From Patiria pectinifera (Eukaryota; Echinodermata; Asteroidea; Valvatida; Asterinidae): a stretch of 64,000 nucleotides of DNA. The stretch's first letter is position 1. Each line of letters begins with the position of its first letter. The DNA lies in the NCBI GenBank assembly GCA_029964075.1, contig CM057144.1:6285281-6349280 (forward strand), read 5' to 3'. The notes beneath the pieces were generated by a model that searched no databases, had not been told where the DNA came from, and worked only from the letters and a program-made list of their open reading frames with translations. This document shows positions 1 to 8,989 of this stretch, piece by piece. The translations under genes were made by a program, and so were the position numbers.

Positions 1-281
1 TTAATTGGGTGCATATAGTTCCCGTCAGTTCTGTTAGTACCCACCCTTTGTACCTATTCTCTTAGAGTTGTCTTTGTAATCTATATACAAAATCTGATGA
101 CAACAGAAAAATCAGTGACACAGTATCAAAACAAACGAGCAATGTTTAGATTGTCAAACTTGACTCTTACACCACTCAAAACTACCTCATTCTTAGAAGA
201 CATCGGGCTTTGCATGGTGGAACATCTAAAGGTGTAAGGTAATGTTTGGTAGCACCATGTAGTGGTGCTGAAAAGAACCGT
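1..281. other. Non-coding flank of the hAT-like element
   Basis: I see no exon, RNA gene or clear repeat in this stretch. It probably belongs to an intron or upstream intergenic DNA of the surface-protein gene whose exons begin at 1000. Its last 8 bases (274-281) are the left target-site copy of the element that follows. Confidence 0.4.
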
Positions 282-859
282 CAGAGTTGTAACGAGTCAC
301 AGATTTTTTGATTTTTGATTTTTGAGTCGAGTCAAGTCATTTTAATGAAGTGACTCGAGTCGAGTCAAGTCTTTATGTCAAAAAGGTCGAGTCAAGTCGA
401 GTCAAGTCGAGTCACAGTGTGTAGTCGAGTCGAGTCAAATCGAGTCGAGTTGAGTCAAATTGAGTCGAGTCAAATATTTAGCTCGAGTCAATTCGAGTCA
501 CAAATATATACAATAAAAAAACACAAGAGATAAAGTCATTTGGGGGCTTTTTTAGTTTTACTTTCGGGCGACTACATGTTGTGACACCACAGTTGACTCT
601 AAATGAAAATAAAATCAGGGTGCCAGGTGATCGCCATTCAACTAATGTTTGTATATTTTTACATTATTTGCAAACATTCTTACATGATGTGAACAAAAAC
701 CGGCACCGGATGAGGGACTCGAGTCGAGTCGAGTCATTTGCTTGCAGTGACTTGAGTCGAGTCATTTGCCCTTAGGGACTTGAGTCGCGTCGAGTCACCA
801 AAAATTGTGACTCGAGTCAGACTCTAGTCGAGTCATTGACTCGAGTCATTACAACTCTG
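282..859. mobile_element. Non-autonomous hAT-like element filled with GAGTC repeats
   Basis: The ends are inverted repeats: the left starts CAGAGTTGTAACGAGTCA and the right, read on the minus strand, starts CAGAGTTGTAATGACTCG. They are flanked by 8-base near-identical copies (AGAACCGT at 274-281, AGAACCGG at 860-867; 7 of 8 match). An 8-bp duplication and CAG-type ends are typical of the hAT superfamily. The interior (about 300-490 and 715-845) is an irregular array of GAGTC/GAGTCAA pentamers in both orientations. There is no transposase ORF. A related internal copy without ends lies at 54598-54770. Confidence 0.7.
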
Positions 860-999
860 AGAACCGGTTTTGTAAAACGACAGTATTGTCCAGCTTCAGG
901 AGACTGCCGGACTGCTGGCGATGCAGCGGCTTACGAAGGATACTTAATCTTATCCATTTTCCAATTTAACTTAGTTTTGCTTCTCATTCTTTCTGTCAG

Positions 1000-1142
1000 T
1001 GAGAGAAGTTCAAACCTTTGCTGAGATAGCGCCCCTGTCTACCACTGTCAACATTTCTATTGAGGTCAAGCCTGTCAATGATAACCCGACCCTGTTCAGT
1101 GCACAGGATGGGAGCATTGTTGGAAATGGGCGGAATGCACTG
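1000..1142 (+). CDS. Exon: end of a cadherin/VCBS-like repeat (VNDNP)
   Basis: A strong acceptor (pyrimidine run ending TTCTGTCAG at 991-999) precedes the exon, and a GTAAGT donor starts at 1143. The exon enters in phase 1 and leaves in phase 0. The frame reads through TVNISIEVKPVNDNP and ends ...GNGRNAL. The VNDNP linker is typical of the boundary between tandem extracellular beta-sandwich repeats. No other frame is open across the exon in agreement with its neighbours. Confidence 0.75.
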
Positions 1143-1537
1143 GTAAGTCAATCAACAATTACTATATCATAAGCATATACAAAATCATATTACCATAAAT
1201 ATATCCATATCCATAACCATCAGCATAATCATGACCACACCCTCAACCATCTGAGGTATAAACATCATGTAAAGTAGCAGTCAACGTTGGTAAAAGTTTG
1301 TTCAATTGGGTTTGGGTTTGAGTGAGAAGCAATCTACAAGGTAAGATACAAAAATCAGTGATGAAAAAAACTTGGGAGATTCTCATCATGGAACCAATTG
1401 CAAGAAAAAAATGTTTACATTTTGGAAGAGGGTATGTGTACTCTCAGTGTCCCCAAGAGTTGTGTAAACCCTTGTGAATGGATGCAGTTCTTTTATCAGA
1501 TGGTATTTACAAAGATTTTGCTTTGTCTTTGGGGCAG

Positions 1538-1777
1538 CTTATAGTTGAGCAGAACACTGGGTCCAACATCGCCTACAAGGATCTGACGCTTGTGCTTGGA
1601 GCCTATGACCCTGACATCAACGATAACCTGACCATTATAACTCAGCCTCCATCATATGGAACCCTGGAAGAAACATACCAGTCAGAAGAAGTACCCTCAA
1701 CCCAGAACTGCAGTGAGCCCTCTGGAGACAGCGAAGAGCCAATCATCCCTTGTGGACTTGAGGTACCGCATGACGGG
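1538..1777 (+). CDS. Exon: first half of a VCBS/Tandem-95-like repeat
   Basis: Acceptor GGGGCAG ends at 1537 and donor GTAAGA starts at 1778. The exon is 240 bases, phase 0 to phase 0, 80 codons. It contains AYDPDINDNLTIITQPPSYG, matching the acidic D.D.D..LT pattern and the P..GTL turn of Tandem-95/VCBS repeats. An insert with two cysteines follows before the exon ends in ...PHDG. An upstream CAG at about 1500 was rejected because it breaks the phase. Confidence 0.8.
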
Positions 1778-1901
1778 GTAAGAACAGACAAATTATAGAC
1801 CTCAGGGTTTATTTATATCTTCCTTATGGAATTGAGCCAAGAACCCTTGAAAGTACCCCACTAGCCCCTCACATTTCACTGTGATGTTTATCTCCTTCTA
1901 G

Positions 1902-2073
1902 GAGGACATGAGTTGGACAACATCCATGTACACCTATGCTCCAAACCCCAACTACCATGGCAGGGATAGTTTCCTTGTCTTGGTGGAGGACCTGTCTGGA
2001 GCCATGTCTCAGATACTAGAGGTACAGATTGCCGTGCTGACTAACCCTTGCATCCATGAAGGCATCTGCAGAG
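1902..2073 (+). CDS. Exon: second half of the repeat and start of an EGF-like module
   Basis: Acceptor TCCTTCTAG ends at 1901 and donor GTGGGT starts at 2074. It enters in phase 0 and leaves in phase 1. The frame carries YAPNPNYHGRDSFLVLVED, the hallmark closing strand of a VCBS/Tandem-95-like repeat, and ends with CIHEGICRG. The last piece gives the first cysteines of an EGF-like module completed in the next exon. Confidence 0.8.
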
Positions 2074-2309
2074 GTGGGTTAATTGCTTCCTAATTCAATG
2101 CATAGTTTGACACGAGTGTAAACGACAAGGGCTTGAAAGGCTTGTTGTGAAAAAAAGTACTAACATATTCAAGAGAAACAAGACAAGAGTAGACTATTCA
2201 CCGAGTTAAAAGTAAGGAAACCCATATACCTCACTACCACATCTCCTTTGTGTTTATTGAGAAGATGTTAAGCTTTAATTGCACAAAATAATGAACGTGT
2301 TTGTCAATC

Positions 2310-2560
2310 CTCTTTCCATCTGATCTGGAGCACTTAACTCATGGTCTGCGGGTAATTCTGCACGGGTTCGAGTCCAGCCTGGGGTTGTGCGTGCCCTTGG
2401 GCAAGATACTTTTTCACTCATTGCTTCTCCCAACCCAGGAGGTAAATGAGCAGAGATGGTTATTGTTATTGCCTGTAGCTGCTTTGCACCAAGATGGCAG
2501 AATCGAGCGGTATCATCCCCAGGGAGCTGAGATTTGTTTTTAATGTTTAATCGGCCCAAT
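2310..2560 (+). mobile_element. tRNA-derived SINE in an intron
   Basis: A pol III box B (GGTTCGAGTCC, about 2366-2377) lies downstream of a tRNA-like head. The body reads TGCCCTTGGGCAAGATACTT and then ...CTCCCAACCCAGGAGGTAAATGAG. This head-plus-body layout is typical of tRNA-derived SINEs in marine invertebrates and fish. The exact ends and the target duplication are not clear to me. It lies in the 2074-2655 intron of the surface-protein gene. Confidence 0.65.
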
Positions 2561-2655
2561 GAGCAAGGGTCATAATGAAATAGCAGATTACAGTGCCAAT
2601 AATGGTGGATACAAATGTTTATAAATTCACCATTATTATTATACTTTTATTACAG

Positions 2656-2878
2656 GTCCTACTGAAGACCCTAATTGTACCTCCCCAGCAAGAAGTAGCA
2701 GTTTTGAGTCCTACTTCTGTGCCTGTCAGCCCGGCTGGGTGGGCGACATCTGCCAGACTGATTACGATGAGTGTCAGTCCACACCATGTGAATACCCATA
2801 CGTCTGTTACGATCACCTCGATGGATTTGCGTGTGCGTGTCCGTTGACTGATCCAGTGTGCGACGACCTGCATTGGGC
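2656..2878 (+). CDS. Exon: EGF-like modules
   Basis: Acceptor TTTTATTACAG ends at 2655 and donor GTCAGT starts at 2879. It enters in phase 1 and leaves in phase 2. Cysteine spacing (CACQPGWVGDIC, then DYDECQSTPC.....C.......CAC) fits two EGF-like modules; YDEC resembles the start of a calcium-binding EGF. The alternative donor GTATTC at 2883 would put a stop at once into the next exon, so 2878 was chosen as the end. Confidence 0.8.
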
Positions 2879-2984
2879 GTCAGTATTCAATACTGTCTGT
2901 TTGTTTCTGAACCTGCATTATATGTTTCAGATAATTAACCATAGAGAATAAGCCAAACAGACATATATTGACCACTTTTTTTCA

Positions 2985-3510
2985 AAGGGCCCATGCAATG
3001 AAAAGTATTTTAATGCAATCCTTGAAAAATACACCAAATTTTGTGTCCCATTTATAACATTATTTTTAGTATTCGTTTTGCTATTTTCAAGGGTATTTTG
3101 GAGCCGCCTTTTTTGTTTTTATGCTAATGCAAATTTCTATATTCATGAGCAAAAGTGTGATGTCATTTCAGGCAGAAACCTCATATTACAGCTATTACAG
3201 CACCAAACATTGCTGGAATGTTTTGGTATGCTGCTGTCTTATATTTGTTTGCTGTGTTGATTTGTTGTTGTGTCAGTAACTTCACGGCAGTAATCTAGTG
3301 AGCAAAATTTTCTAACAAATGGTTTCAACAGCAAATTTTAAGGTTCACAATTTCAACAGAAAACCCCTAAACTGAACCATGTCTTTTTGAAAATGACATC
3401 ACACCTACTGCTCCCTCAGTTGTTTTCTATACTTAAAACAGAAGATAGAAGATAGTAGAACAGTAGATAGTTGTATCAAATGTGTCCCTAAGAAACATTC
3501 ACCTTATGGA
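2985..3510 (+). repeat. Dispersed repeat family T, copy 1
   Basis: This stretch aligns with 12330-12960 over its whole length. Shared blocks in the same order include CAATCCTTGAAA, TTCAAGGGTATTT, GTGATGTCATTTCAGGCAG, GGCAGTAA and CCCCT.AACTGAAC. It has no ORF, and its right end runs up to the acceptor of the membrane-helix exon. The class is unknown, probably a non-autonomous element. Confidence 0.65.
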
Positions 3511-3527
3511 CCCTTTAACTTCTGTAG

Positions 3528-3623
3528 AGCTAAGGTAGCCCTTGGTGTGGTCTGCAGTCTTCTTATCCTGTTCATCATTGCTGCTGTGGTCTTCATTGTG
3601 TACAAGAGGCATCACGCCAAAAA
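3528..3623 (+). CDS. Exon: single transmembrane helix
   Basis: Acceptor ACTTCTGTAG ends at 3527 and donor GTAAGC starts at 3624. It enters in phase 2 and leaves in phase 2. After a Lys it encodes about 22 hydrophobic residues (VALGVVCSLLILFIIAAVVF...) and then YKRHHAKK, a positive stop-transfer. This places the EGF and VCBS-like repeats outside the cell and the following exon inside. Confidence 0.85.
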
Positions 3624-4145
3624 GTAAGCAAAAGTAACTGATTATGTAAGTAATTATTTTAATGTTAGTGATTATGCTCCTCAGAGGGTTAAGTGGAGAA
3701 ATAGATTTAACAACTCCTAAACAGTTAGTTTATGAAATTAATGTAACCCATTTGCACCTGTGCTACGTTGTATAACATTGTGTTTACTCACTGAAGAATC
3801 AATAAAACCATAGAGTGTTCCTAGGCACTACAGTGAGTAATAGGTAGGGCAGTCTTGGGTGCTCGGTGACTATTGGTGAATGCATTTTAAATTTCACAGT
3901 GTGGGTTATACTGGGTGAGTAATAAAAAAGAAACCCAAATATAGGGACTATTGATTTAGTGAAGGTCTGCATATAGCACTTTCAAAATCATCTTAATCTT
4001 AACATGTATAATGTATGTGAACATAAACATAAAACATAGGCTCTTTAATAATCCTTAGATATTAGTTCATCGGCTAATAAAGCAAAAGGGTAACCCCAGA
4101 TGGAGTAGATTAATTCATCTAGAGTATTAACAATCTGACTAACAG

Positions 4146-4728
4146 ATGGAATGAAATGTCTGAGCCTGATGATGGCAGCGCCTCCAACCTTGCTGTTGAT
4201 GCTTCCATATTTGCTGTCGGCCCTGGTGAGTTCAAAGATGGCGGCAGTGATGAGAACCAGCCTAGTACCAGCAGTAGAGCAAGTTCATCATCCCAAGAGA
4301 GGCCCAAGTCAGCAGGCTCTGGATGCTCTGCAAGTTCTGATGGCTCTTCCAAGAAGTCCAGCAAGAAGGCAACCAAAAGGCCTTGGTCTGGCCTTAGGCG
4401 TTCCAACGCTGTTGGAGATGCTTCTCTCGTAGCTGGAGCAGCTTCCATTGTGGATGGCGAAAGTCCTGCTTGGACTTCTACTGATGTTCATGGTTCATCT
4501 GAGAGCCCTGCCTTGGCTGACAAGTGGGCAGATCCAACCTTGCCTGCTCAGAGCTGGGGAAGTCTCCAGGATGATGCCGATTCTGCTTGCAACGGTGGAG
4601 CATCCCAAGAAGCAGCCAAATGGGATGAACCGAGTCAGAAGGATGTTGAAGCTGGTGAAGAGGAGGAGATGCTGGATTTGCAGACGTCTCCATTCTCCTG
4701 CAACGAGGATGTCAGCCAAAATAAACGG
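4146..4728 (+). CDS. Exon: cytoplasmic tail, Ser/Ala/acidic rich
   Basis: Acceptor CTAACAG ends at 4145 and donor GTAGGT starts at 4729. It enters in phase 2 and leaves in phase 0 (583 bases). The sequence is of low complexity and probably disordered: a Ser-rich block, a basic patch (KKSSKKATKRPW), Trp-containing segments (WTSTDV, WADPTL, WGSLQDDAD, WDEPSQKD) and an acidic run (EAGEEEEMLD). Many potential phosphorylation sites are present. No named domain is recognised; scaffold or signalling docking is only an inference. Confidence 0.8.
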
Positions 4729-4914
4729 GTAGGTACCTTTTACTTGGCTAGCAAAGTAAAAGTAAAAGTAAAAGAAGTTTTTAAGTAAAAGAAAAAATGC
4801 CCTGGCTTGTTTTATCTTGGGATAGGGATAAGAAGACCCCTCTCATAGACAGCTATCTTCAAAAATTACAACTGCGTGTTCAACGCCATCAGGTGCATGT
4901 TTGCGCAGTGTCTA

Positions 4915-5105
4915 AAATGTTCGAAAATAAGCTTTATGTGGCCTCTCTGGACTCCCATTATATTTGCACTTAGTTTAGTCGGGCACCATTTGCAGTCATC
5001 AGCCGACATTTGAAGCAAAAAAAAAACAGGTAAAAAAAAAGCTGCGCGCCACACCACTTTTGGGGCAAGCTCCATACCAGAAACCGGAGACTTTTTTGGG
5101 GGGCC
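4915..5105 (-). repeat. Dispersed repeat family S, copy 1
   Basis: Read on the minus strand it begins AAAAAGTCTCCGGTTTCTGG, continues TATGGAGCTTG, has a poly-T tract and ATGTCGGCTGATGACTGC, and ends near GGGAGTCCAGAGAGGCC. Copies lie at 18030-18205 and 54845-55035 on the plus strand. No ORF is conserved. It lies in the last intron of the surface-protein gene. Confidence 0.7.
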
Positions 5106-6046
5106 TAAGCAATGTCATGATTGAGGTTAGCAATCGTTAACTGAAACTCATTGATCATTGATACCAATTGATCACAAGGAAAGATGACCTAGATACTTGC
5201 AATTTCCACGTATTATTACCAGCACTTTTGTATCTGAGATGTCCAAACCTATGGAAGAGTCAAATGGAAGAGTCAATTGTTCATATAAAATTTTCTGTTT
5301 AAAGCACTAATATTGGAATCCATACAATAATAATAACATACTGTGTGGCCCAAGAATAAACCTGAAAGTCAAAATGTTAGGAGTATTGAGGCCTTTTTAC
5401 ACTAGACAAAATTTCTGGGGTGGCCACTGGGCAATGCTGGGGTGAAAACGAACATTCAACGCTTCAAAATTTTCAACCCTGTGCCATCTCTGACTCGCCC
5501 CTGATTGCTCTTGCCCAGCGGTGAGCTCAACCGTGCTCGGGACTAGTTGAAAATGACAGACGGTATCATTGTAGAGGTTACAGCTTTTATTCTCCAATTA
5601 ATTTTAAGTTCTTTGTTAACTCTTGTAATTATAAAGTAAAAAATGAAAAACAAAATCAACGCTTTTTATACAACAGACAAGAACTGGTTATTTTGCTTCA
5701 TTGTAACATTTGCTGAATAAGCCTATTAACCAAAACTCCCCAGCTTGTTTTACTAGGAACTACCCATCCTGGCAAATTCCAACACCATATGGGAAACTGC
5801 ACTCACATATTTCTGACTTTGATTCTGGAGGTTTGCCAACCCAGTGTAAAAGACTGTCAGGTTAGGGGTACTGTACCCATCCTGACTGATTCCAACAAAA
5901 CATGCTGTTGGGGTTTGATGGGTTGAGCTCTGTTAGGGTTCTTAATAAAATTACCAAAGCTACATTACTGCTTCAACTGGTGTGCATCAGATCTATTGTG
6001 TTAAATTATTTTTGCATATAATATTTCGACCGTATTTTCTCCACAG

Positions 6047-6127
6047 CCACCCCTGCAATCCTGTATGAGCTCCAAAAACTTCGGAGACACTGACCTACTT
6101 GTGGATGTCGATGATTCAGTGGTTTAA
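6047..6127 (+). CDS. Last coding exon of the surface-protein gene
   Basis: Acceptor TTTTCTCCACAG ends at 6046. The exon enters in phase 0 and gives 26 codons plus TAA at 6125-6127. The C-terminus ends FGDTDLLVDVDDSVV. A terminal -SVV might fit a PDZ-binding motif loosely (class assignment uncertain). The phase matches the preceding exon exactly. Confidence 0.75.
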   Translation, partial: PPLQSCMSSKNFGDTDLLVDVDDSVV

Positions 6128-7737
6128 CTGATCAAAAAGCCACTCTATATCTGTCTACCTATGTTTCCCTGGAAATTCAAGTCTATCAGCAAACCCCAGA
6201 AAAGGGGAATTTTTTTTACAGTATAAATCTCCCCACAAAACTTCTGATCAATCAGGCTAAAAACATGTTGATGATCACACGTGTGATAAACACCCAAGTA
6301 TTTTTACAAGGGTGACGTTGAGGAATATAAAAAAATATATGTGAATTTTGTTCATCATGGATCATATAACCTGATATATTGATTGTTTGTTGAAATAGTA
6401 CACAAGATGATTTTATACAAACCTTAACCCATGCAGATCCAATTTACCTCCCTGATAAAAATTTAAAGGTCAGTTTTCCCAGAGGATGAAAAGAGCACCG
6501 AGAAAACAAAAAACAGCGGTTTGTCAAAGGACTAAATGAGACATCAGACAAAGAAGCAAGGAACGGAACGTTTTGACGCTTTTGTAATCTTCATTTCCTG
6601 TTATACCCAGATTCTAGTCAGTAGCTGTTTATTAAAACTAAGAAGAAGTTTAACTATTGCTTTGAAATATTAGCGTCTTCTGATGGCTATAAGTAACTGC
6701 TCTGATGCAAAAACAGTGGTTTTAAAACTGTTTAAATTTTTATTACAAAGCTTAAATTCATTTAATACTGGTAAAAAAATAGATTAGTCAACTAACAAAA
6801 CAAACCAAAATGAGAACAAAAAAAAATTACACTGATTATGATCACTAGACAACAAAGCCCTTGGATTTCTGTGGAATTTTGCTTCATTAAGTTTCTTAGC
6901 AAACTGCATACTGAAAATTATCCTGATATTTAAGATACATGTATAAAGATAAACCACATAGCATGTGTGTTAACAAATCACTTCAAATGTAGCACAAATT
7001 ATCCATGATTTGTGGTCATGACAGAATGTCTTTTTTCCAGAAACTAATTGCTTCATGAAAATCAGATATGTTAAAGTAGAAGTTGTAATCGAGAGATTCA
7101 CAAGTTGGAGGTAATGGACACCATTAAGATGGGTCTTTGCCGATTCAAGGAACAATACAATAAATCGGAAATAAGTGATTAAAGAACTAACCTGTCGAAA
7201 TTTAAGCTCAGTAGATATCTTATTAAATTAATTCAACTGAAAATGTCTCATCATTTTCTTGATGCAATGCATACGTTTCTGTTGAAATCATGATGGTTTG
7301 GTCCTAACCATCGCGAGGAAATGATGGTAAATTCCTCTTTCCCCGAAATAAATGACAGCATTGAGACGCACAAAACTGGGCGTATGAAGTCGCACATCAC
7401 CATATCGGGGCACAAACAGTGCTAAAGCAGCGCTTTGGTCAATTTCAGTTGAATAGCTTAGTGGATGATTTGTGATGAAGTGAATGCAAATTTGAATGTT
7501 ACCCGGTTGAATGGTTGACCAAATTGTATTAGATTTTTGTACCGTAGAAAATAAACTTTGTTTTCATGAGCAAGCATACCATTTGTGAAGGATGTTAAGT
7601 TATTTATCCAGCCAAAATATGTCAAAGAATGGCTATGCAGTATGTTGTACATTGCAATGAGCGGAAGTCATAATTCTCGGGTGCTTTGTTTTGCTAGAAG
7701 TTTAAGATTTAATAGATACCGTTTCTGAAGTAGTCAT
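6128..7737 (+). other. Probable 3' UTR and intergenic DNA
   Basis: No exon or element is recognised. Possible polyadenylation signals are ATTAAA near 6631 and AATAAA at 7159-7164, so the 3' UTR could run 0.5-1 kb, but I cannot choose between them. The remainder is AT-rich with no open frame of coding character. Confidence 0.35.
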
Positions 7738-7739
7738 TT

Positions 7740-8115
7740 AGCCACCAGTGGTCATTAATCCACCAGTAGTCATTTTATCCACCAGGAGTAATTGTATCCA
7801 CCAGAGGTCATTTTATCCACCAATGGTAAGTTTATCCACCGGTGACCATTTATCCACCAGTGGTCATTTTATCCCCAAGTGGTCATTTAATCCACCAGTG
7901 GTCAGTTTATCCACCAGTGGTCAGTTTATCCACGAGTTGTCAGTTTATCCACCAGTGGTCATTTATCCACCAGTGGTCATTTTATCCACCAGAGGTAATT
8001 TTATCCACCAGTGGTCATTTTATTCCCCCAGATGTCATTTTATCCACCAGTGGTAAGTTTATCTTCCAGTGGCCATTTTATCCACCAGTTGTAAGTTTCA
8101 CCAGTGGTCATTTTG
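7740..8115 (+). repeat. Minisatellite, ~18-19 bp unit
   Basis: About 20 imperfect tandem copies of ATCCACCAGTGGTCATTTT run through the block. Units vary by single bases and by small length changes, which produces spurious HQWSFYPP-type reading frames in two frames. The spacing is direct head-to-tail with no spacers, so it is a minisatellite and not a CRISPR array. Confidence 0.9.
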
Positions 8116-8250
8116 TTTGATGAAGACATAAAATGAATCTGATTGCATATAACATGTTTTCTGTGTTAAACATTCACGGTAAAAATTTTGCTAATTTCAG
8201 AATGAATATTTTCCATTGATAGTTACAAAGGCTGCGGTCACTCACTCTGT

Positions 8251-8318
8251 ATTATGTTACGCGACACGCGCCCGGCTGTTGTTGTATTACAAAACACTGC
8301 ATTCGAATTGACAAATCA
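8251..8318 (+). repeat. Dispersed repeat family U, left fragment
   Basis: It matches 51190-51250 and 51592-51665 (ATGTTACGCAATCTTGGGCC and GGTTGTTGTTGTATACTATT in those copies). A second diverged block of the same family follows at 8868-8985 (ATTGGCTG...CATAAATG...GAAACTCATCAGACTAC), equivalent to 51690-51805. The 8319-8867 interval between the blocks looks like an insertion. Confidence 0.55.
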
Positions 8319-8484
8319 CTGTTTAAAGGGAAAATACAACACTTGCAAACATCAAAAAATGAAACTACCAAATCATTTTGAAATACCTTGCTGGACTGTT
8401 GGTGAATGACAGTGTAAAGCGTCCTGTAAAATCATGGCACCTGGTATACTGTCATTTTCAAGAAAAGTGGTATTTTTGTATCAA

Positions 8485-8518
8485 TTTCCAACGCTGATCG
8501 GCCGATCAGCGTTGGAAA
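8485..8518. repeat. 34-bp perfect palindrome
   Basis: The sequence is its own reverse complement over 34 bases, centred between 8501 and 8502; the inner half reads ACGCTGATCG|GCCGATCAGCGT. There is no loop, so it would form a cruciform or a hairpin with a minimal turn. It lies in otherwise plain DNA, with no flanking duplication seen. Confidence 0.85.
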
Positions 8519-8989
8519 AAAACTGGCTTTTTTCAAATACTGGCCCCAGTTGACCATCGCACTTGTTTGCAATCGATTACACACCTATGAACGGGTACAA
8601 GCCAGCTAGACTGGTTCCCCAATATATGTAAACTGCCCTGTTTCTTCTTAAATGGAGTCAGGGAACCAGACTACAGGAAAATGATTGTTTGTCTTGGTTT
8701 TTATAGCATTTTCGAACCCAAAACCTAAAAAAAAGTCAGTGTAACTATATTTGCTATATATTTCCAACCCCCCAATTCCATCCATTTCTGAAAATTTCAG
8801 CAAAAGCAAATGATGTATATTCCCTTTAAAGTCTTGATTTGGGAATGAAATGACATCATAGTAAAGACGACTGCCATTGGCTGAGGCGCGAGATCGCATA
8901 AATGCGCATGCTTTGACATATCCGACGTTATACAGGAGACTTGTCTTCGTGGATAACTGGTGAAACTCATCAGACTACCCACGGCCCTG

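Larger units (their letters stand above)
1000..6127 (+). other. Host gene (3' part): putative adhesion receptor with VCBS/Tandem-95-like and EGF-like domains
   Basis: Seven exons with consistent phases join into one reading frame of about 511 codons, open at the left edge. The order is: end of one Ig/cadherin-like repeat (VNDNP motif), one complete VCBS/Tandem-95-like repeat (YDPDINDNLTI..., then YAPNPNYHGRDSF), Cys-rich EGF-like modules, one hydrophobic helix, a basic stop-transfer segment, and a ~220-residue cytoplasmic tail ending at a TAA at 6125-6127. Family knowledge: VNDxP and YxPNxNYxGxDSF motifs mark tandem extracellular beta-sandwich repeats, often calcium-binding. The inferred role is a type I cell-surface adhesion or matrix-contact protein; the ligand is unknown and I do not recognise a named orthologue. 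Upstream exons must lie left of 1000, since the first exon here starts after the first base of a codon. Confidence 0.8.

Noticed and set aside
831..960. Possible upstream exon of the surface-protein gene
   Set aside because: The short frame at 836-1024 overlaps the hAT-like element's end and its target copy; no donor in the phase needed by the 1000-1142 exon.
7740..8115. CRISPR-like appearance of regular repeats
   Set aside because: Repeats are head-to-tail without unique spacers, and the genome is eukaryotic.
7748..8120. Two overlapping ORFs of about 100 codons with a repeated HQWSFYPP-like pattern
   Set aside because: They are readings of the 19-bp minisatellite in different frames; there is no start context, splice or domain support.
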